Source of the DNA: Lachnospiraceae bacterium
GTDB lineage: Bacteria > Bacillota > Clostridia > Lachnospirales > Lachnospiraceae
Direction of reading: 5' to 3'
Assembly: GCA_024681795.1 (NCBI GenBank)
Contig: JAILAD010000026.1
Span: forward strand, 1 to 44,492
Length of the DNA: 44,492 nt
The notes beneath the pieces were generated by a model that made no database searches, was not told the DNA's origin, and saw nothing but the letters and a program-made list of their open reading frames with translations. A program made the position numbers and the translations under genes. This document shows, piece after piece, positions 1-7,141 of this stretch (position 1 is the first letter of the stretch; each line of letters opens with the position of its first letter).

Positions 1-207
1 TGGAAAACTCCGCAGAATAGAGCTAAGAATTTGATGAAGCTGGACGTACCAAGATGGGCAGCGTATAAAATCGCCTATTGTGGAGACAAATATGCAAGAC
101 TTGCTCACAATGGATGGGTACAAAAGGCTATAAGTACAAAGAGACTAACCTCATTTGGATTAGTCTCAATGTTAGATTACTACACCGAAAGGTGTGTTAC
201 TTGTTAA
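1..207 (+). CDS. ltrA: Group II intron reverse transcriptase/maturase, C-terminal fragment
   Basis: Frame 1 is open from the first base to a TAA at 205-207 and gives 68 residues. It begins WKTPQNRAKNL and includes KIAYCGDKYARLAHNGW and a C-terminal LDYYTERCVTC. This resembles the C-terminal tail that many LtrA-type maturases carry after the X domain. The protein would bind its intron RNA, assist splicing and copy it during retrohoming. Only the tail is visible, so the RT and any endonuclease domain cannot be assessed. The stop lies about 10 nt before domain V, the usual position, which supports the call. Confidence 0.85.
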   Translation, partial: WKTPQNRAKNLMKLDVPRWAAYKIAYCGDKYARLAHNGWVQKAISTKRLTSFGLVSMLDYYTERCVTC

Positions 208-216
208 GTTGATTGA

Positions 217-295
217 ACCGCCGTGTACCGAGCGGTACGCACGGTGGTGTGAGAGGTCGGAATTTCTCACTTATGAGAAATTCCTCCTACTCGAT
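217..295 (+). ncRNA. Group II intron domains V and VI
   Basis: Domain V runs from 217 to 248. A 9-bp lower stem (217-225 with 240-248) leads through a small bulge to an upper TACC/GGTA stem capped by a GAGC loop, the expected catalytic hairpin shape. Domain VI has an 11-bp stem, 259-269 with 274-284, and the run CTCCTACTCGAT leads to the 3' splice site. The branch-point adenosine would lie in the 3' strand of domain VI; I did not assign it. Confidence 0.85.
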
Positions 296-299
296 TTGA

Positions 300-346
300 T
301 AGGAATATTGATAGGAATATTTATTAGGAATATTTATTAGGAATAT
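300..346 (+). repeat. Four direct repeats of TAGGAATAT
   Basis: TAGGAATAT occurs at 300, 312, 325 and 338, spaced 12-13 bp with TTTATT or TTGA between copies. It sits between the group II intron 3' end and the nifS promoter. Helical-period spacing of identical 9-mers could be an upstream regulator-binding array. It could also be slippage in AT-rich DNA. No coding potential is visible. Confidence 0.6.
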
Positions 347-366
347 GAAAATTAGGCACTTCTAAT

Positions 367-401
367 TACCTATTGACATAGTAGGTAAAAGGATTTAAAA
401 T
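367..401 (+). promoter_or_regulatory. Promoter with overlapping dyad operator for the cysteine desulfurase unit
   Basis: TTGACA at 373-378 and TAAAAT at 396-401 are separated by exactly 17 bp. An inverted repeat with arms TACCTA (367-372) and TAGGTA (382-387) encloses the -35 box, so a bound repressor would block polymerase. The same core is found at 2140-2158. The architecture is compatible with an Rrf2-family sulfur regulator such as CymR or an IscR-like protein, but the regulator identity is inference. Confidence 0.75.
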
Positions 402-432
402 AAAGTCACTGCTGAAAGAAGGGAGAATACAT

Positions 433-1620
433 ATGATTTATGCAGATAATGCCGCTACAACAAAGATGTCAGATGCGGCAATCGAGGCGATGTGCGCCTG
501 TATGAAGGAAAACTACGGAAATCCGTCCAGTCTTTACGGTGTGGGACAGAAAGCAAAGGAAGCACTCGAAAGTGCGAGAGATGAGGTGATAAAAGCAATC
601 GGTGCGGATAATTTCCGGGAAATTATATTTACGTCCGGAGGCTCCGAAGCCGACAATCAGGCAATCCGGACTGCTGCCGAGATTGGAAGAAAAGCAGGAA
701 AAATGCACATTATTTCAACTGCATTTGAACATCATGCCGTATTGCACACGTTAAAAAGACTGGAGAAAGAGGGCTTCGAAGTAACCCTCCTTGACGTACA
801 CGAAAACGGATTGATTCGTCCGGAAGAGGTGGATGCGGCAATTCGCGAGGATACCTGTCTGGTTACAATTATGTATGCCAATAACGAAATCGGAACGATT
901 CAGCCGATTCGCGAAATCGGTGCAATCTGCAGGGCAAAGAATGTACTCTTCCACACCGATGCGGTACAGGCTGTCGGACATATTCCGGTAAACGTAAAGG
1001 AAGACAATATTGATATGCTTTCCGCTTCGGCGCATAAATTCCACGGACCGAAAGGAAGCGGATTTTTATATGTAAGAAAGGGAATTCCGATTACCAATCT
1101 GATTGAAGGAGGGGCGCAGGAAAGAGGGAAAAGAGCCGGTACGGAGAATGTCCCGGGTATCGTGGCAACGGCCGTTGCGTTAAAAGATGCAATTGAAAAA
1201 ATGGATCAAAACGCCGAAATCACAAAAGCCAAAAGAGACCGTCTGATTGCAGGATTAAAGGAAATCCCGCATTCGGCGATTAACGGAGACGAAGACCGAA
1301 GACTCCCCGGAAACGTAAATTTCTGTTTTGAAGGGATTGAGGGCGAATCTCTTCTACTGTTGCTTGATGACAAGGGAATTCAGGCTTCTTCCGGAAGTGC
1401 CTGCACGTCCGGTTCGCTGGATCCCAGCCACGTACTTCTTGCAATCGGAAGAGTACACGATGTGGCACACGGGTCGCTAAGGCTCAGTATTAATGAGGAA
1501 ATTACGGATGAAGAAGTGGAGTATGTTATCAAATCCGTAAAGGAAGTAGTGGAGTATCTGCGCAGCTTTTCACCGATCTGGAGAGATCTTGTGGCAGGCA
1601 GGAAGAAATTTATTTTGTAG
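433..1620 (+). CDS. nifS: Cysteine desulfurase, NifS/IscS family
   Basis: A 395-residue PLP enzyme that removes sulfur from L-cysteine, giving alanine and an enzyme persulfide for Fe-S cluster or thio-cofactor assembly. The PLP lysine is in SASAHKFHGPKG (K202). The persulfide cysteine is in SSGSACTSGSLDPSH (C324). The N-terminal MIYADNAATT is typical of the family, and the length is normal. The start has GGGAG 10 nt upstream. It is followed after 84 nt by a NifU/IscU scaffold gene, the usual donor-scaffold pairing outside a full isc operon. The promoter dyad is shared with the downstream transporter operon, which suggests control by cysteine or sulfur supply. The symbol could equally be iscS; NifS is chosen because of the minimal NifS-NifU pair. 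Confidence 0.93.
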   Translation: MIYADNAATTKMSDAAIEAMCACMKENYGNPSSLYGVGQKAKEALESARDEVIKAIGADNFREIIFTSGGSEADNQAIRTAAEIGRKAGKMHIISTAFEHHAVLHTLKRLEKEGFEVTLLDVHENGLIRPEEVDAAIREDTCLVTIMYANNEIGTIQPIREIGAICRAKNVLFHTDAVQAVGHIPVNVKEDNIDMLSASAHKFHGPKGSGFLYVRKGIPITNLIEGGAQERGKRAGTENVPGIVATAVALKDAIEKMDQNAEITKAKRDRLIAGLKEIPHSAINGDEDRRLPGNVNFCFEGIEGESLLLLLDDKGIQASSGSACTSGSLDPSHVLLAIGRVHDVAHGSLRLSINEEITDEEVEYVIKSVKEVVEYLRSFSPIWRDLVAGRKKFIL

Positions 1621-1704
1621 TAAATTTTATATTAATGCGGTTTATTTTAAAAATTAAGAAAGAAAACTACAACGTAAAAGCAGTGATTTTGCAGGAGGAA
1701 GAAC

Positions 1705-2085
1705 ATGGCTTTATACAGCGAAAAAGTAATGGATCATTTCAGAAATCCGAGAAACGTGGGCGTTATTGAGGACGCAAACGGCATCGGAGAAGTCGGCAAT
1801 GCAAAGTGCGGCGACATCATGAAGATGTATTTAAAAATAGAAAACGATATCGTGGTTGATGTTAAATTTGAAACCTTCGGCTGCGGAAGTGCAATCGCAT
1901 CCAGTTCAATGGCAACCGAAATGATTAAGGGAAAACCCCTTTCGGAAGTAAGGGAACTGACCAATAAGGCGGTTGCAGAAGCACTGGACGGATTGCCGGA
2001 TTATAAAATGCACTGTTCGGTTCTGGCGGAAGAGGCAATTAAATCCGCACTGGAAGATTATGAGAAAAGAAAATCCGAAGCGTGA
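1705..2085 (+). CDS. nifU: Fe-S cluster assembly scaffold, NifU N-terminal/IscU-like
   Basis: A 126-residue single-domain scaffold on which NifS-derived sulfur and iron form a [2Fe-2S] cluster. The start MALYSEKVMDHFRNPRNVG is diagnostic of the family. The three cluster cysteines are C35 in NAKCGD, C60 in FGCGSA and C104 in MHCSVLAEEA. The HSPA9/HscA-type LPPVK motif is absent and no C-terminal NifU thioredoxin-like domain is present, so this is the short clostridial form. AGGAGG lies 6 nt before the ATG. It almost certainly shares a transcript with the upstream cysteine desulfurase. Confidence 0.92.
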   Translation: MALYSEKVMDHFRNPRNVGVIEDANGIGEVGNAKCGDIMKMYLKIENDIVVDVKFETFGCGSAIASSSMATEMIKGKPLSEVRELTNKAVAEALDGLPDYKMHCSVLAEEAIKSALEDYEKRKSEA

Positions 2086-2139
2086 TAAGCAAAACAGGTT
2101 TTGTGATAAATAAAAGTTGAGATAAAAAAAAATTATTAC

Positions 2140-2173
2140 GCCTATTGACATAGTAGGCAAATGGTGTTACGAT
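2140..2173 (+). promoter_or_regulatory. Promoter with overlapping dyad operator for the dual ABC importer operon
   Basis: TTGACA (2145-2150), a 17-bp spacer and TACGAT (2168-2173) form a good sigma-A promoter. The core CCTATTGACATAGTAGG is identical to the site before the cysteine desulfurase. The outer pair of the dyad has changed from A-T there to G-C here (positions 2140 and 2158), so the inverted repeat is kept. This compensatory change supports a real protein-binding site. Confidence 0.75.
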
Positions 2174-2201
2174 ACATACCATCAACACAAGGAGAAACAA
2201 G

Positions 2202-2339
2202 ATGAATCAGCAAACATCGATATTCCAAGTGAATACAATGTGCATGTGTATGATGTGCTGCCCCTGTTTATCGGATCCCGATTTCAAGGAAACCGGTAAT
2301 ACGGAAGCAGGCAGAATGCGTGTGCGCTGTTTGCCTTAA
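2202..2339 (+). CDS. Cys/Met-rich leader peptide of an attenuator
   Basis: A 45-codon ORF with an excellent ribosome binding site (AAGGAG, 6 nt spacing). Its centre reads NTMCMCMMCCPC (residues 11-22): five Cys and four Met codons in twelve. A 9-bp terminator hairpin with a U6 tract follows 26 nt after the stop. This is the arrangement expected of a leader peptide for ribosome-mediated attenuation responding to charged tRNA-Cys and/or tRNA-Met. GATCCC just after the Cys run (2272-2277) can pair with GGGATC in the terminator 5' arm, a plausible antiterminator. The downstream genes encode sulfur amino acid importers, which fits. A structural metal-binding peptide is an alternative but less likely. 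It is too short for routine gene calling. Confidence 0.75.
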   Translation: MNQQTSIFQVNTMCMCMMCCPCLSDPDFKETGNTEAGRMRVRCLP

Positions 2340-2364
2340 TCCGTATTGCACAGAAGAAATGGTT

Positions 2365-2396
2365 GGGGATCTGATAAAAGCAGATCCCCTTTTTTA
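2365..2396 (+). terminator. Intrinsic terminator/attenuator in the importer operon leader
   Basis: GGGGATCTG (2365-2373) pairs with CAGATCCCC (2381-2389) around a 7-nt loop and is followed by TTTTTT. It lies between the first leader peptide and the rest of the operon, with no other promoter recognised before the structural genes. It is therefore best read as a conditional attenuator. Confidence 0.88.
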
Positions 2397-2424
2397 TGCA
2401 ACGGAACGGGAAGGAGTGAAGGAA

Positions 2425-2493
2425 ATGAGAATTAAAACAATTCATCTGAATTACAGTACGCGAATGTGCGGCAGACGATGTTGCAGCGAATGA
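2425..2493 (+). CDS. Second short Cys-containing leader ORF
   Basis: A 22-codon ORF starting right after the attenuator, with GGAGTGAAGGA upstream of its ATG. The peptide begins MRIKTIHLNYSTRM and then has three Cys in the following seven residues (CGRRCC). It lies in the transcript only if the attenuator is read through. It may be a second ribosome-stalling sensor or may control access to the fused receptor gene by translational coupling. There is no clear terminator between it and 2644, so its role is uncertain. Confidence 0.5.
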   Translation: MRIKTIHLNYSTRMCGRRCCSE

Positions 2494-2643
2494 ACCGGCG
2501 GGACGGCATCATCAGCGGGAAGGTCGGATTCGGATGACGGAAAAAGAAAGATAAAAAACTGAAAAAACGAAACGAAAAAGTTAAAACGAAATAATCAAAA
2601 ACGATTCAAAAAATATGAAATATCACAAAAAGGAGAAACAGAA

Positions 2644-4296
2644 ATGAAAAACAGATTTATTCATAAAATTGCAGCCATCGGACTTGCGGCGCTTACAACG
2701 GCAGGACTGTTTGCAGGCTGCGCGGGAAATGCCGGAAACGGAAATGCAAATCCGGAAGGTGGAAATGAAAAAGTAATTTACAGAACACTTGATGAAATCA
2801 AGGAAAGCGGAACCGTAAACATTGGTGTATTTTCAGACAAATCCCCTTTCGGATATGTGGATGAAAACGGAGACTATCAGGGATATGACGTTTACTTCGG
2901 AAACAGAATCGGAGAGGATCTCGGAGTAAAGATTAACTATGTATCCACCGAAGCGGCAAGCCGTATCGAATATTTAAAAACGGGAAAGGTTGATATCGTT
3001 CTTGCAAACTTTACGGTAACTCCGGAACGTGCGGAGGAAGTTGATTTTGCACTTCCTTACATGAACGTGGCACTCGGCGTTGTTTCACCCGACAGCCGTG
3101 TGATTACCGATTTAAGCCAGATTGGTGCCGACGACCAGGTAATCGTGATTTCCGGAACCACTGCGGAAACCTATCTTGAAAAGAATAACCCGGAAATCAA
3201 ACTTCAGAAATTCGACACTTATGCAGCCGCAAAGAGTGCATTTGAAAACGGAACCGGTGTTGCATGGGCGAATGACAATACCGAAGTAATTGCATTTGCA
3301 ACCGAGAATGCAGGTTATACCGTGGGAATTGACTCTCTGGGAAGTCAGGACACCATTGCTCCTGCCGTAACAAAAGGAAACAGCTCTTTACTTGACTGGC
3401 TGAATGACGAAATCGTATCTCTCGGAAACGAAAATTTCTTCCATGCGGATTATGAAGCAACTTTGGTAGACACTTACGGTCTTGATTATGAAGATACGCT
3501 TGTAGTGGAAGGCGGAGTTGTTGCAGGCGGAAACAGTGAAGATGCGGCTCCCGTTGAGAACAAGGGAACCATTACCGTAGCTGCATCCCCTACTCCTCAT
3601 GCGGAAATTCTTGCAGAGGCGGCAAAGCTTCTTGAGAAGGAAGGATGGAAACTGGAGGTCACCGAATTCGAAGATTATGTACAGCCGAACCTTGTAGTGG
3701 AGAGCGGTGAAATTGATGCAAATTATTTCCAGCACACTCCTTATCTTGATAACTTCAATGAAGAAAAAGGAACACATCTTGTATCCATCGCGGGCGTACA
3801 CTATGAGCCGTTCGGTATTTATCCGGGTACCAAAGCCTCTCTGGATGAAATTGCAAAAGGTGATACCGTTGCGGTACCGAATGATACCACAAACGAAGCG
3901 AGAGCACTTTTACTTCTTCAGGACAACGGAATTATCAAATTAAAAGACGGCGCAGGTCTTACCGCAACCGTTCTTGATATTGAAGAAAATCCGTATGACA
4001 TCAAGATCCAGGAACTGGAGGCTGCACAGGTATCCAGAGTAAAGGATGAAGTGGCATATGTCGTATTAAACGGAAATTATGCACTTGAAGCAGGTTTCTC
4101 TGTAGGAAGAGATTCCATCGCATATGAAAAATCCGATTCCGATGCTGCAAAGACCTATGTAAATATTCTTGTTGTAAAAGAAGGAAATGAAAACAACGAA
4201 GGCTTACAGGCACTTGCAAAAGTATTAAAATCCGATGAAATCAAAACGTATATCAACAACACCTATGACGGTGCCGTAGTACCTTTTGAAGACTGA
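2644..4296 (+). CDS. Chimeric ABC substrate-binding lipoprotein: amino-acid (SBP_bac_3) domain fused to MetQ/NlpA domain
   Basis: A 550-residue predicted lipoprotein with signal peptide and lipobox LFAGC (Cys26). Residues about 55-285 are a family-3 periplasmic-type binding domain (GTVNIGVFSDKSPFGYVDENG, GYDVYFGNRI, VDIVLANFTVTPERAEEVDFALPY), as in cystine and polar amino acid receptors. A Gly/Glu/Asn linker covers about 286-307. Residues about 308-550 are a MetQ/NlpA methionine receptor domain (TVAASPTPHAEIL, YVQPNLVVESGEIDANYFQHTPYLDNF, AVPNDTTNEARALLLLQ). Each domain alone is near normal family length, so this is a full fusion. The operon then supplies a MetNI-type importer and a two-permease polar amino acid importer. 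The chimera may therefore dock with both. AAAGGAG precedes the ATG. Likely ligands are methionine and cystine or related compounds (inference). Confidence 0.9.
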   Translation: MKNRFIHKIAAIGLAALTTAGLFAGCAGNAGNGNANPEGGNEKVIYRTLDEIKESGTVNIGVFSDKSPFGYVDENGDYQGYDVYFGNRIGEDLGVKINYVSTEAASRIEYLKTGKVDIVLANFTVTPERAEEVDFALPYMNVALGVVSPDSRVITDLSQIGADDQVIVISGTTAETYLEKNNPEIKLQKFDTYAAAKSAFENGTGVAWANDNTEVIAFATENAGYTVGIDSLGSQDTIAPAVTKGNSSLLDWLNDEIVSLGNENFFHADYEATLVDTYGLDYEDTLVVEGGVVAGGNSEDAAPVENKGTITVAASPTPHAEILAEAAKLLEKEGWKLEVTEFEDYVQPNLVVESGEIDANYFQHTPYLDNFNEEKGTHLVSIAGVHYEPFGIYPGTKASLDEIAKGDTVAVPNDTTNEARALLLLQDNGIIKLKDGAGLTATVLDIEENPYDIKIQELEAAQVSRVKDEVAYVVLNGNYALEAGFSVGRDSIAYEKSDSDAAKTYVNILVVKEGNENNEGLQALAKVLKSDEIKTYINNTYDGAVVPFED

Positions 4297-4316
4297 TCGA
4301 AAATAATGATGTAAAA

Positions 4317-4332
4317 AACTACAAATGTAGTA
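4317..4332. promoter_or_regulatory. CTACAAATGTAG palindrome (TACA-N2-TGTA type)
   Basis: A 12-bp inverted repeat lies just after the fused receptor gene. TACA-N2-TGTA is the half-site arrangement bound by BlaI/MecI/CopY-family repressors. Similar sites are at 23779, 25084, 29949 and 30655. No promoter is evident here, so its function is open. Confidence 0.35.
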
Positions 4333-4334
4333 TT

Positions 4335-4364
4335 CTTCCCTCCGGGTTAAAAGCCGGAGGGAAG
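4335..4364 (+). other. Intercistronic mRNA hairpin after the receptor gene
   Basis: CTTCCCTCCGG (4335-4345) and CCGGAGGGAAG (4354-4364) form an 11-bp stem with an 8-nt loop and no U tract. It sits between the receptor gene and metN. Such hairpins commonly protect the receptor mRNA from 3' exonucleases, so that receptor is made in excess of membrane parts. It could also be a weak terminator. Confidence 0.7.
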
Positions 4365-4384
4365 GAATTCAGAAAGAGAAGAAA

Positions 4385-5164
4385 ATGCCAGTTATCGAGT
4401 TGAAAAACGTAACCAAAATATTCGATGAAAAAAAGAGCAATATCCATGCTCTTTCCGATATCACGCTTTCCGTGGAAGAGGGGGAGATTTTCGGGGTAAT
4501 CGGACTTTCGGGCGCCGGAAAGAGTACGCTGGTCCGCTGTATGAATTTACTGGAAAAACCGACGAGCGGAGAAGTCCTGGTGGACGGAAAAAATCTGATT
4601 GCCTTGTCAAACAAAGACCTTCGCCTCATGCGCAGAGAGATTGGCATGATTTTTCAGCATTTTAATCTGCTGATGCAGAGAAATGTCCGTGATAATGTCT
4701 GTTTTCCCATGGAAATTGCCGGTATGAAACGCCGGGAAGCAAGGGAAAAGGCAATGGAATATTTGGAGATTGTAGGCTTACGCGAAAAGGCGGATGCCTA
4801 CCCTGTTCAGTTATCCGGCGGACAAAAGCAGCGTGTCGCAATTGCGCGGACATTAGCATCCAATCCCCGGATTATTTTATGTGATGAAGCAACGAGTGCT
4901 TTGGATCCGCAGACTACGGGAACGATTTTAAGCCTGTTAAAGCGGATTAATAAAGATTACGGAATTACGGTTGTCGTCATCACGCATGAGATGCGTGTGG
5001 TGGAAGAAATCTGTGACCGCGTGGCGGTACTTGATCAGGGAACGCTGGCCGAGATCGGTCCGGTGAAAGAGGTCTTTCACAATCCGAGAAGCAATGCGGC
5101 AAAGAATCTGCTTTTGGAGAGAAGAATAAATCAGATGGGAGCGAATGCGGCAGATGGAATTTAA
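4385..5164 (+). CDS. metN: Methionine-type ABC transporter ATP-binding protein
   Basis: A 259-residue ATPase with Walker A GLSGAGKST, signature LSGGQKQR, Walker B IILCDEATSALD and switch histidine in VVITHE. The segment GEIFGVIGLSGAGKSTLVRCMNLLEKPTSG is typical of MetN. It powers import through MetI. It is short: classical MetN is about 340 residues with a C-terminal methionine-sensing (NIL/C2) domain, which is missing here. Trans-inhibition by internal methionine would then be absent, leaving transcriptional control. GAAAGAGAAG precedes the ATG. It overlaps metI by 20 nt, implying translational coupling. Confidence 0.9.
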   Translation: MPVIELKNVTKIFDEKKSNIHALSDITLSVEEGEIFGVIGLSGAGKSTLVRCMNLLEKPTSGEVLVDGKNLIALSNKDLRLMRREIGMIFQHFNLLMQRNVRDNVCFPMEIAGMKRREAREKAMEYLEIVGLREKADAYPVQLSGGQKQRVAIARTLASNPRIILCDEATSALDPQTTGTILSLLKRINKDYGITVVVITHEMRVVEEICDRVAVLDQGTLAEIGPVKEVFHNPRSNAAKNLLLERRINQMGANAADGI

Positions 5165-5819
5165 AGAAATGTTTTTCATGCTCACAAAGGGTACCTGGGA
5201 TACCTTATATATGGTTTTGATTTCCACGCTTTTGGGATATATAATCGGTCTCCCGCTTGGAATATTACTTACGATTACGGATGTGGACGGAATCCGGCCG
5301 AACCCGGTCCTTTATAAAATTCTGGATGTCATCATCAACGTCACAAGAAGTATACCGTTTTTGATTCTGCTGATTCTGATTATGCCTTTTACCAAGGCCG
5401 TAGTCGGAAAAAGCTACGGGACCACGGCAACGATTGTTCCGCTTACCGTGGCGGCGGCACCGTTAATTGCAAGAATGGTGGAAAGTTCTTTAAAAGAAGT
5501 GGATAAAGGGGTAATTGAAGCTGCATTCAGCATGGGAGCCGGATATTTTACCATCATCTGGAAGGTACTGGTTACGGAAAGCCGTACTTCCCTTTTGGTA
5601 GGAGTCACAATCGCACTCGGTACGATTCTCGGGTATTCCGCCATGGCGGGTGTCATCGGCGGAGGCGGACTCGGAGATATCGCAATCCGTTACGGATATT
5701 ACCGGTATGAAACGGGAATCATGATTATTACGGTTGCAGTCCTTGTAATCCTGATGCAGATTCTGCAATGGGCAGGAATGCTTTTGTCTAAAAAGATTGA
5801 CCGGAGAAGAGGAAAATAA
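5145..5819 (+). CDS. metI: Methionine-type ABC transporter permease
   Basis: A 224-residue membrane protein with about five hydrophobic segments, as expected for MetI (about 217 residues). The N-terminal TKGTWDTLYMVLISTLLGYIIGLPLG and the coupling-loop stretch EVDKGVIEAAFSMGAGYF are characteristic. The region around YSAMAGVIGGGGLGDIAIRYG matches the strongly conserved MetI C-terminal segment. It forms the channel with MetN and probably receives substrate from the MetQ half of the chimeric lipoprotein. The start overlaps metN, with GGGAG a few nt upstream. Confidence 0.92.
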   Translation: MRQMEFKEMFFMLTKGTWDTLYMVLISTLLGYIIGLPLGILLTITDVDGIRPNPVLYKILDVIINVTRSIPFLILLILIMPFTKAVVGKSYGTTATIVPLTVAAAPLIARMVESSLKEVDKGVIEAAFSMGAGYFTIIWKVLVTESRTSLLVGVTIALGTILGYSAMAGVIGGGGLGDIAIRYGYYRYETGIMIITVAVLVILMQILQWAGMLLSKKIDRRRGK

Positions 5820-5820
5820 A

Positions 5821-6480
5821 GTGAACTGGGAAGTGATAGGATCGTATCTTCCGCTTTACTGGAAGGCGATGTTACTGACATTACGAATAGGATGGCTGGG
5901 AATTGTATTTGCAATTCTGATCGGAATTTTCTGTGCAATTATCCGGTTTTATAAAATTCCCGCAGCCGGTCAGATTGTCGGAGTGTATATCGAATTATCC
6001 CGGAACACTCCGCTTTTGGTGCAGCTGTTTTTCCTGTACTTTGCATTACCGAAAATCGGAATTCCGGTTCGTGCGGATTTCTGCGGTGCACTGGGACTGG
6101 CGCTTCTCGGAGGAGCATACATGGCGGAAACGTTCAGAAGCGGTCTGGAATCGGTTGCCAAAATTCAGACCGAAAGTGCGCTCTCGCTCGGAATGAACCG
6201 GAGTCAGGTAGTGCTGCATGTGATTTTTCCGCAGGCATTTTCCGTAAGTGTTCCGTCGTTTGTTGCGAATATCATTTTTCTGTTAAAAGAAACCAGCGTG
6301 TTTTCGGCAATCAGTCTGATGGATTTAATGTTTACGGCAAAGGATTTAATCGGACTTTACTATAAAACAACGGAGTGCTTAACCCTTCTGGTTGTGTTCT
6401 ATGCACTGATTCTGATTCCGGTATCCGTACTCGGAGACCGGCTGGAAAGGAGGGTACGGCATGCCGAATTTGGGAATTGA
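5821..6480 (+). CDS. Polar amino acid ABC transporter permease (first of two)
   Basis: A 219-residue permease of the HisM/GlnP class. The chosen start is the GTG at 5821, one base after the metI stop, with AGAGGAAAA upstream. An earlier in-frame TTG at 5797 lies inside metI and has no better ribosome site. Features are several hydrophobic segments, SRNTPLLVQLFFLYFALPKIG and the coupling loop TESALSLGMNRSQVVLHVIFPQAF. These are typical of permeases for basic, acidic or sulfur-containing amino acids. It is followed by a second homologous permease overlapping by 20 nt. The two probably form a heterodimer, as in HisQM or GltJK. Confidence 0.88.
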   Translation: MNWEVIGSYLPLYWKAMLLTLRIGWLGIVFAILIGIFCAIIRFYKIPAAGQIVGVYIELSRNTPLLVQLFFLYFALPKIGIPVRADFCGALGLALLGGAYMAETFRSGLESVAKIQTESALSLGMNRSQVVLHVIFPQAFSVSVPSFVANIIFLLKETSVFSAISLMDLMFTAKDLIGLYYKTTECLTLLVVFYALILIPVSVLGDRLERRVRHAEFGN

Positions 6481-7141
6481 GGTTTTATTCAAAGGATCCA
6501 ATATGCTGCGGCTTCTCGGCGGATTGTGGGTTTCCCTGCGAATCAGTCTGATTGCGGTCGGCTTCAGTATCCTTCTCGGGATACCGCTCGGAATTCTGAT
6601 GACGGTCAATTCAAAGATTATAAAAGCCTTTACAAGACTGTATCTCGAAGTGGTTCGTGTAATGCCGCAGATGGTTCTTTTGTTTATCGTATTTTTCGGA
6701 ACGACCAGAATTTTCGGCTGGAATTTAAATGCGGAAATTGCGTCCGTGATTGTATTTTCCTTCTGGGGAACGGCCGAGATGGCAGATCTGGTAAGAGGGG
6801 CCTTTATCAGTATTCCGAAACATCAGTATGAAAGTGCAAGAGCACTCGGGATGAATTCACCCGCGATTTTTACGGTAGTCATTCTGCCGCAGACGGTAAG
6901 AAGACTCCTTCCGCTTTCCATTAATCTGGTCACGAGAATGATTAAAACGACTTCACTTGTGATGATGATCGGTGTGGTAGAGGTACTTAAGGTCGGTCAG
7001 CAGATTATCGAAGCTAACCGCACTTCTTCACCCAATGCCGCATTCGGAGTTTACGGAACGGTATTTTTATTGTATTTCATCGGATGCTGGCCAATCAGTA
7101 TGCTGTCGAAATATCTGGAGAAGAGGTGGAGTAATGCATAA
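6461..7141 (+). CDS. Polar amino acid ABC transporter permease (second of two)
   Basis: A 226-residue permease of the same class as its upstream neighbour, with an excellent AGGAGGG site before its ATG. The conserved loop is [29 protein letters not shown], and [19 protein letters not shown] corresponds to the conserved RGTPL-like region, with RVMP as a variant. Two different permeases plus one ATPase match the asymmetric polar amino acid importer layout. Its 3' end overlaps the next gene by 8 nt. The substrate cannot be read from sequence; context argues for cystine or another sulfur compound. Confidence 0.88.
   Translation: MPNLGIEVLFKGSNMLRLLGGLWVSLRISLIAVGFSILLGIPLGILMTVNSKIIKAFTRLYLEVVRVMPQMVLLFIVFFGTTRIFGWNLNAEIASVIVFSFWGTAEMADLVRGAFISIPKHQYESARALGMNSPAIFTVVILPQTVRRLLPLSINLVTRMIKTTSLVMMIGVVEVLKVGQQIIEANRTSSPNAAFGVYGTVFLLYFIGCWPISMLSKYLEKRWSNA

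Larger units (their letters stand above)
1..295 (+). mobile_element. 3' end of a group II intron (cut by window edge)
   Basis: This segment contains, in the expected order, the C-terminus of an intron-encoded reverse transcriptase/maturase, a domain V hairpin and a domain VI hairpin ending near CTACTCGAT. That is the normal 3' architecture of a bacterial retroelement group II intron. The 5' part lies outside the window. The intron sits on the + strand just upstream of the cysteine desulfurase promoter, and its 3' splice point is probably about 293-297. It may be mobile or fixed; that cannot be judged from the 3' end. The insertion separates the nifS unit from whatever lay upstream. Confidence 0.88.

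Noticed and set aside
4001..4219. Minus-strand ORFs opposite real genes throughout the window, for example this one inside the fused receptor
   Set aside because: They are low-complexity antisense shadows without ribosome sites or recognisable domains.
5797..5820. TTG at 5797 as start of the first polar amino acid permease
   Set aside because: It lies within metI, whereas the GTG at 5821 sits one base after the metI stop with a good upstream AGAGGAAAA.
7035..7133. N-terminal extension of the second ATPase to 7035
   Set aside because: It is the out-of-frame shadow of the permease C-terminus; the ABC domain starts normally at [10 protein letters not shown].
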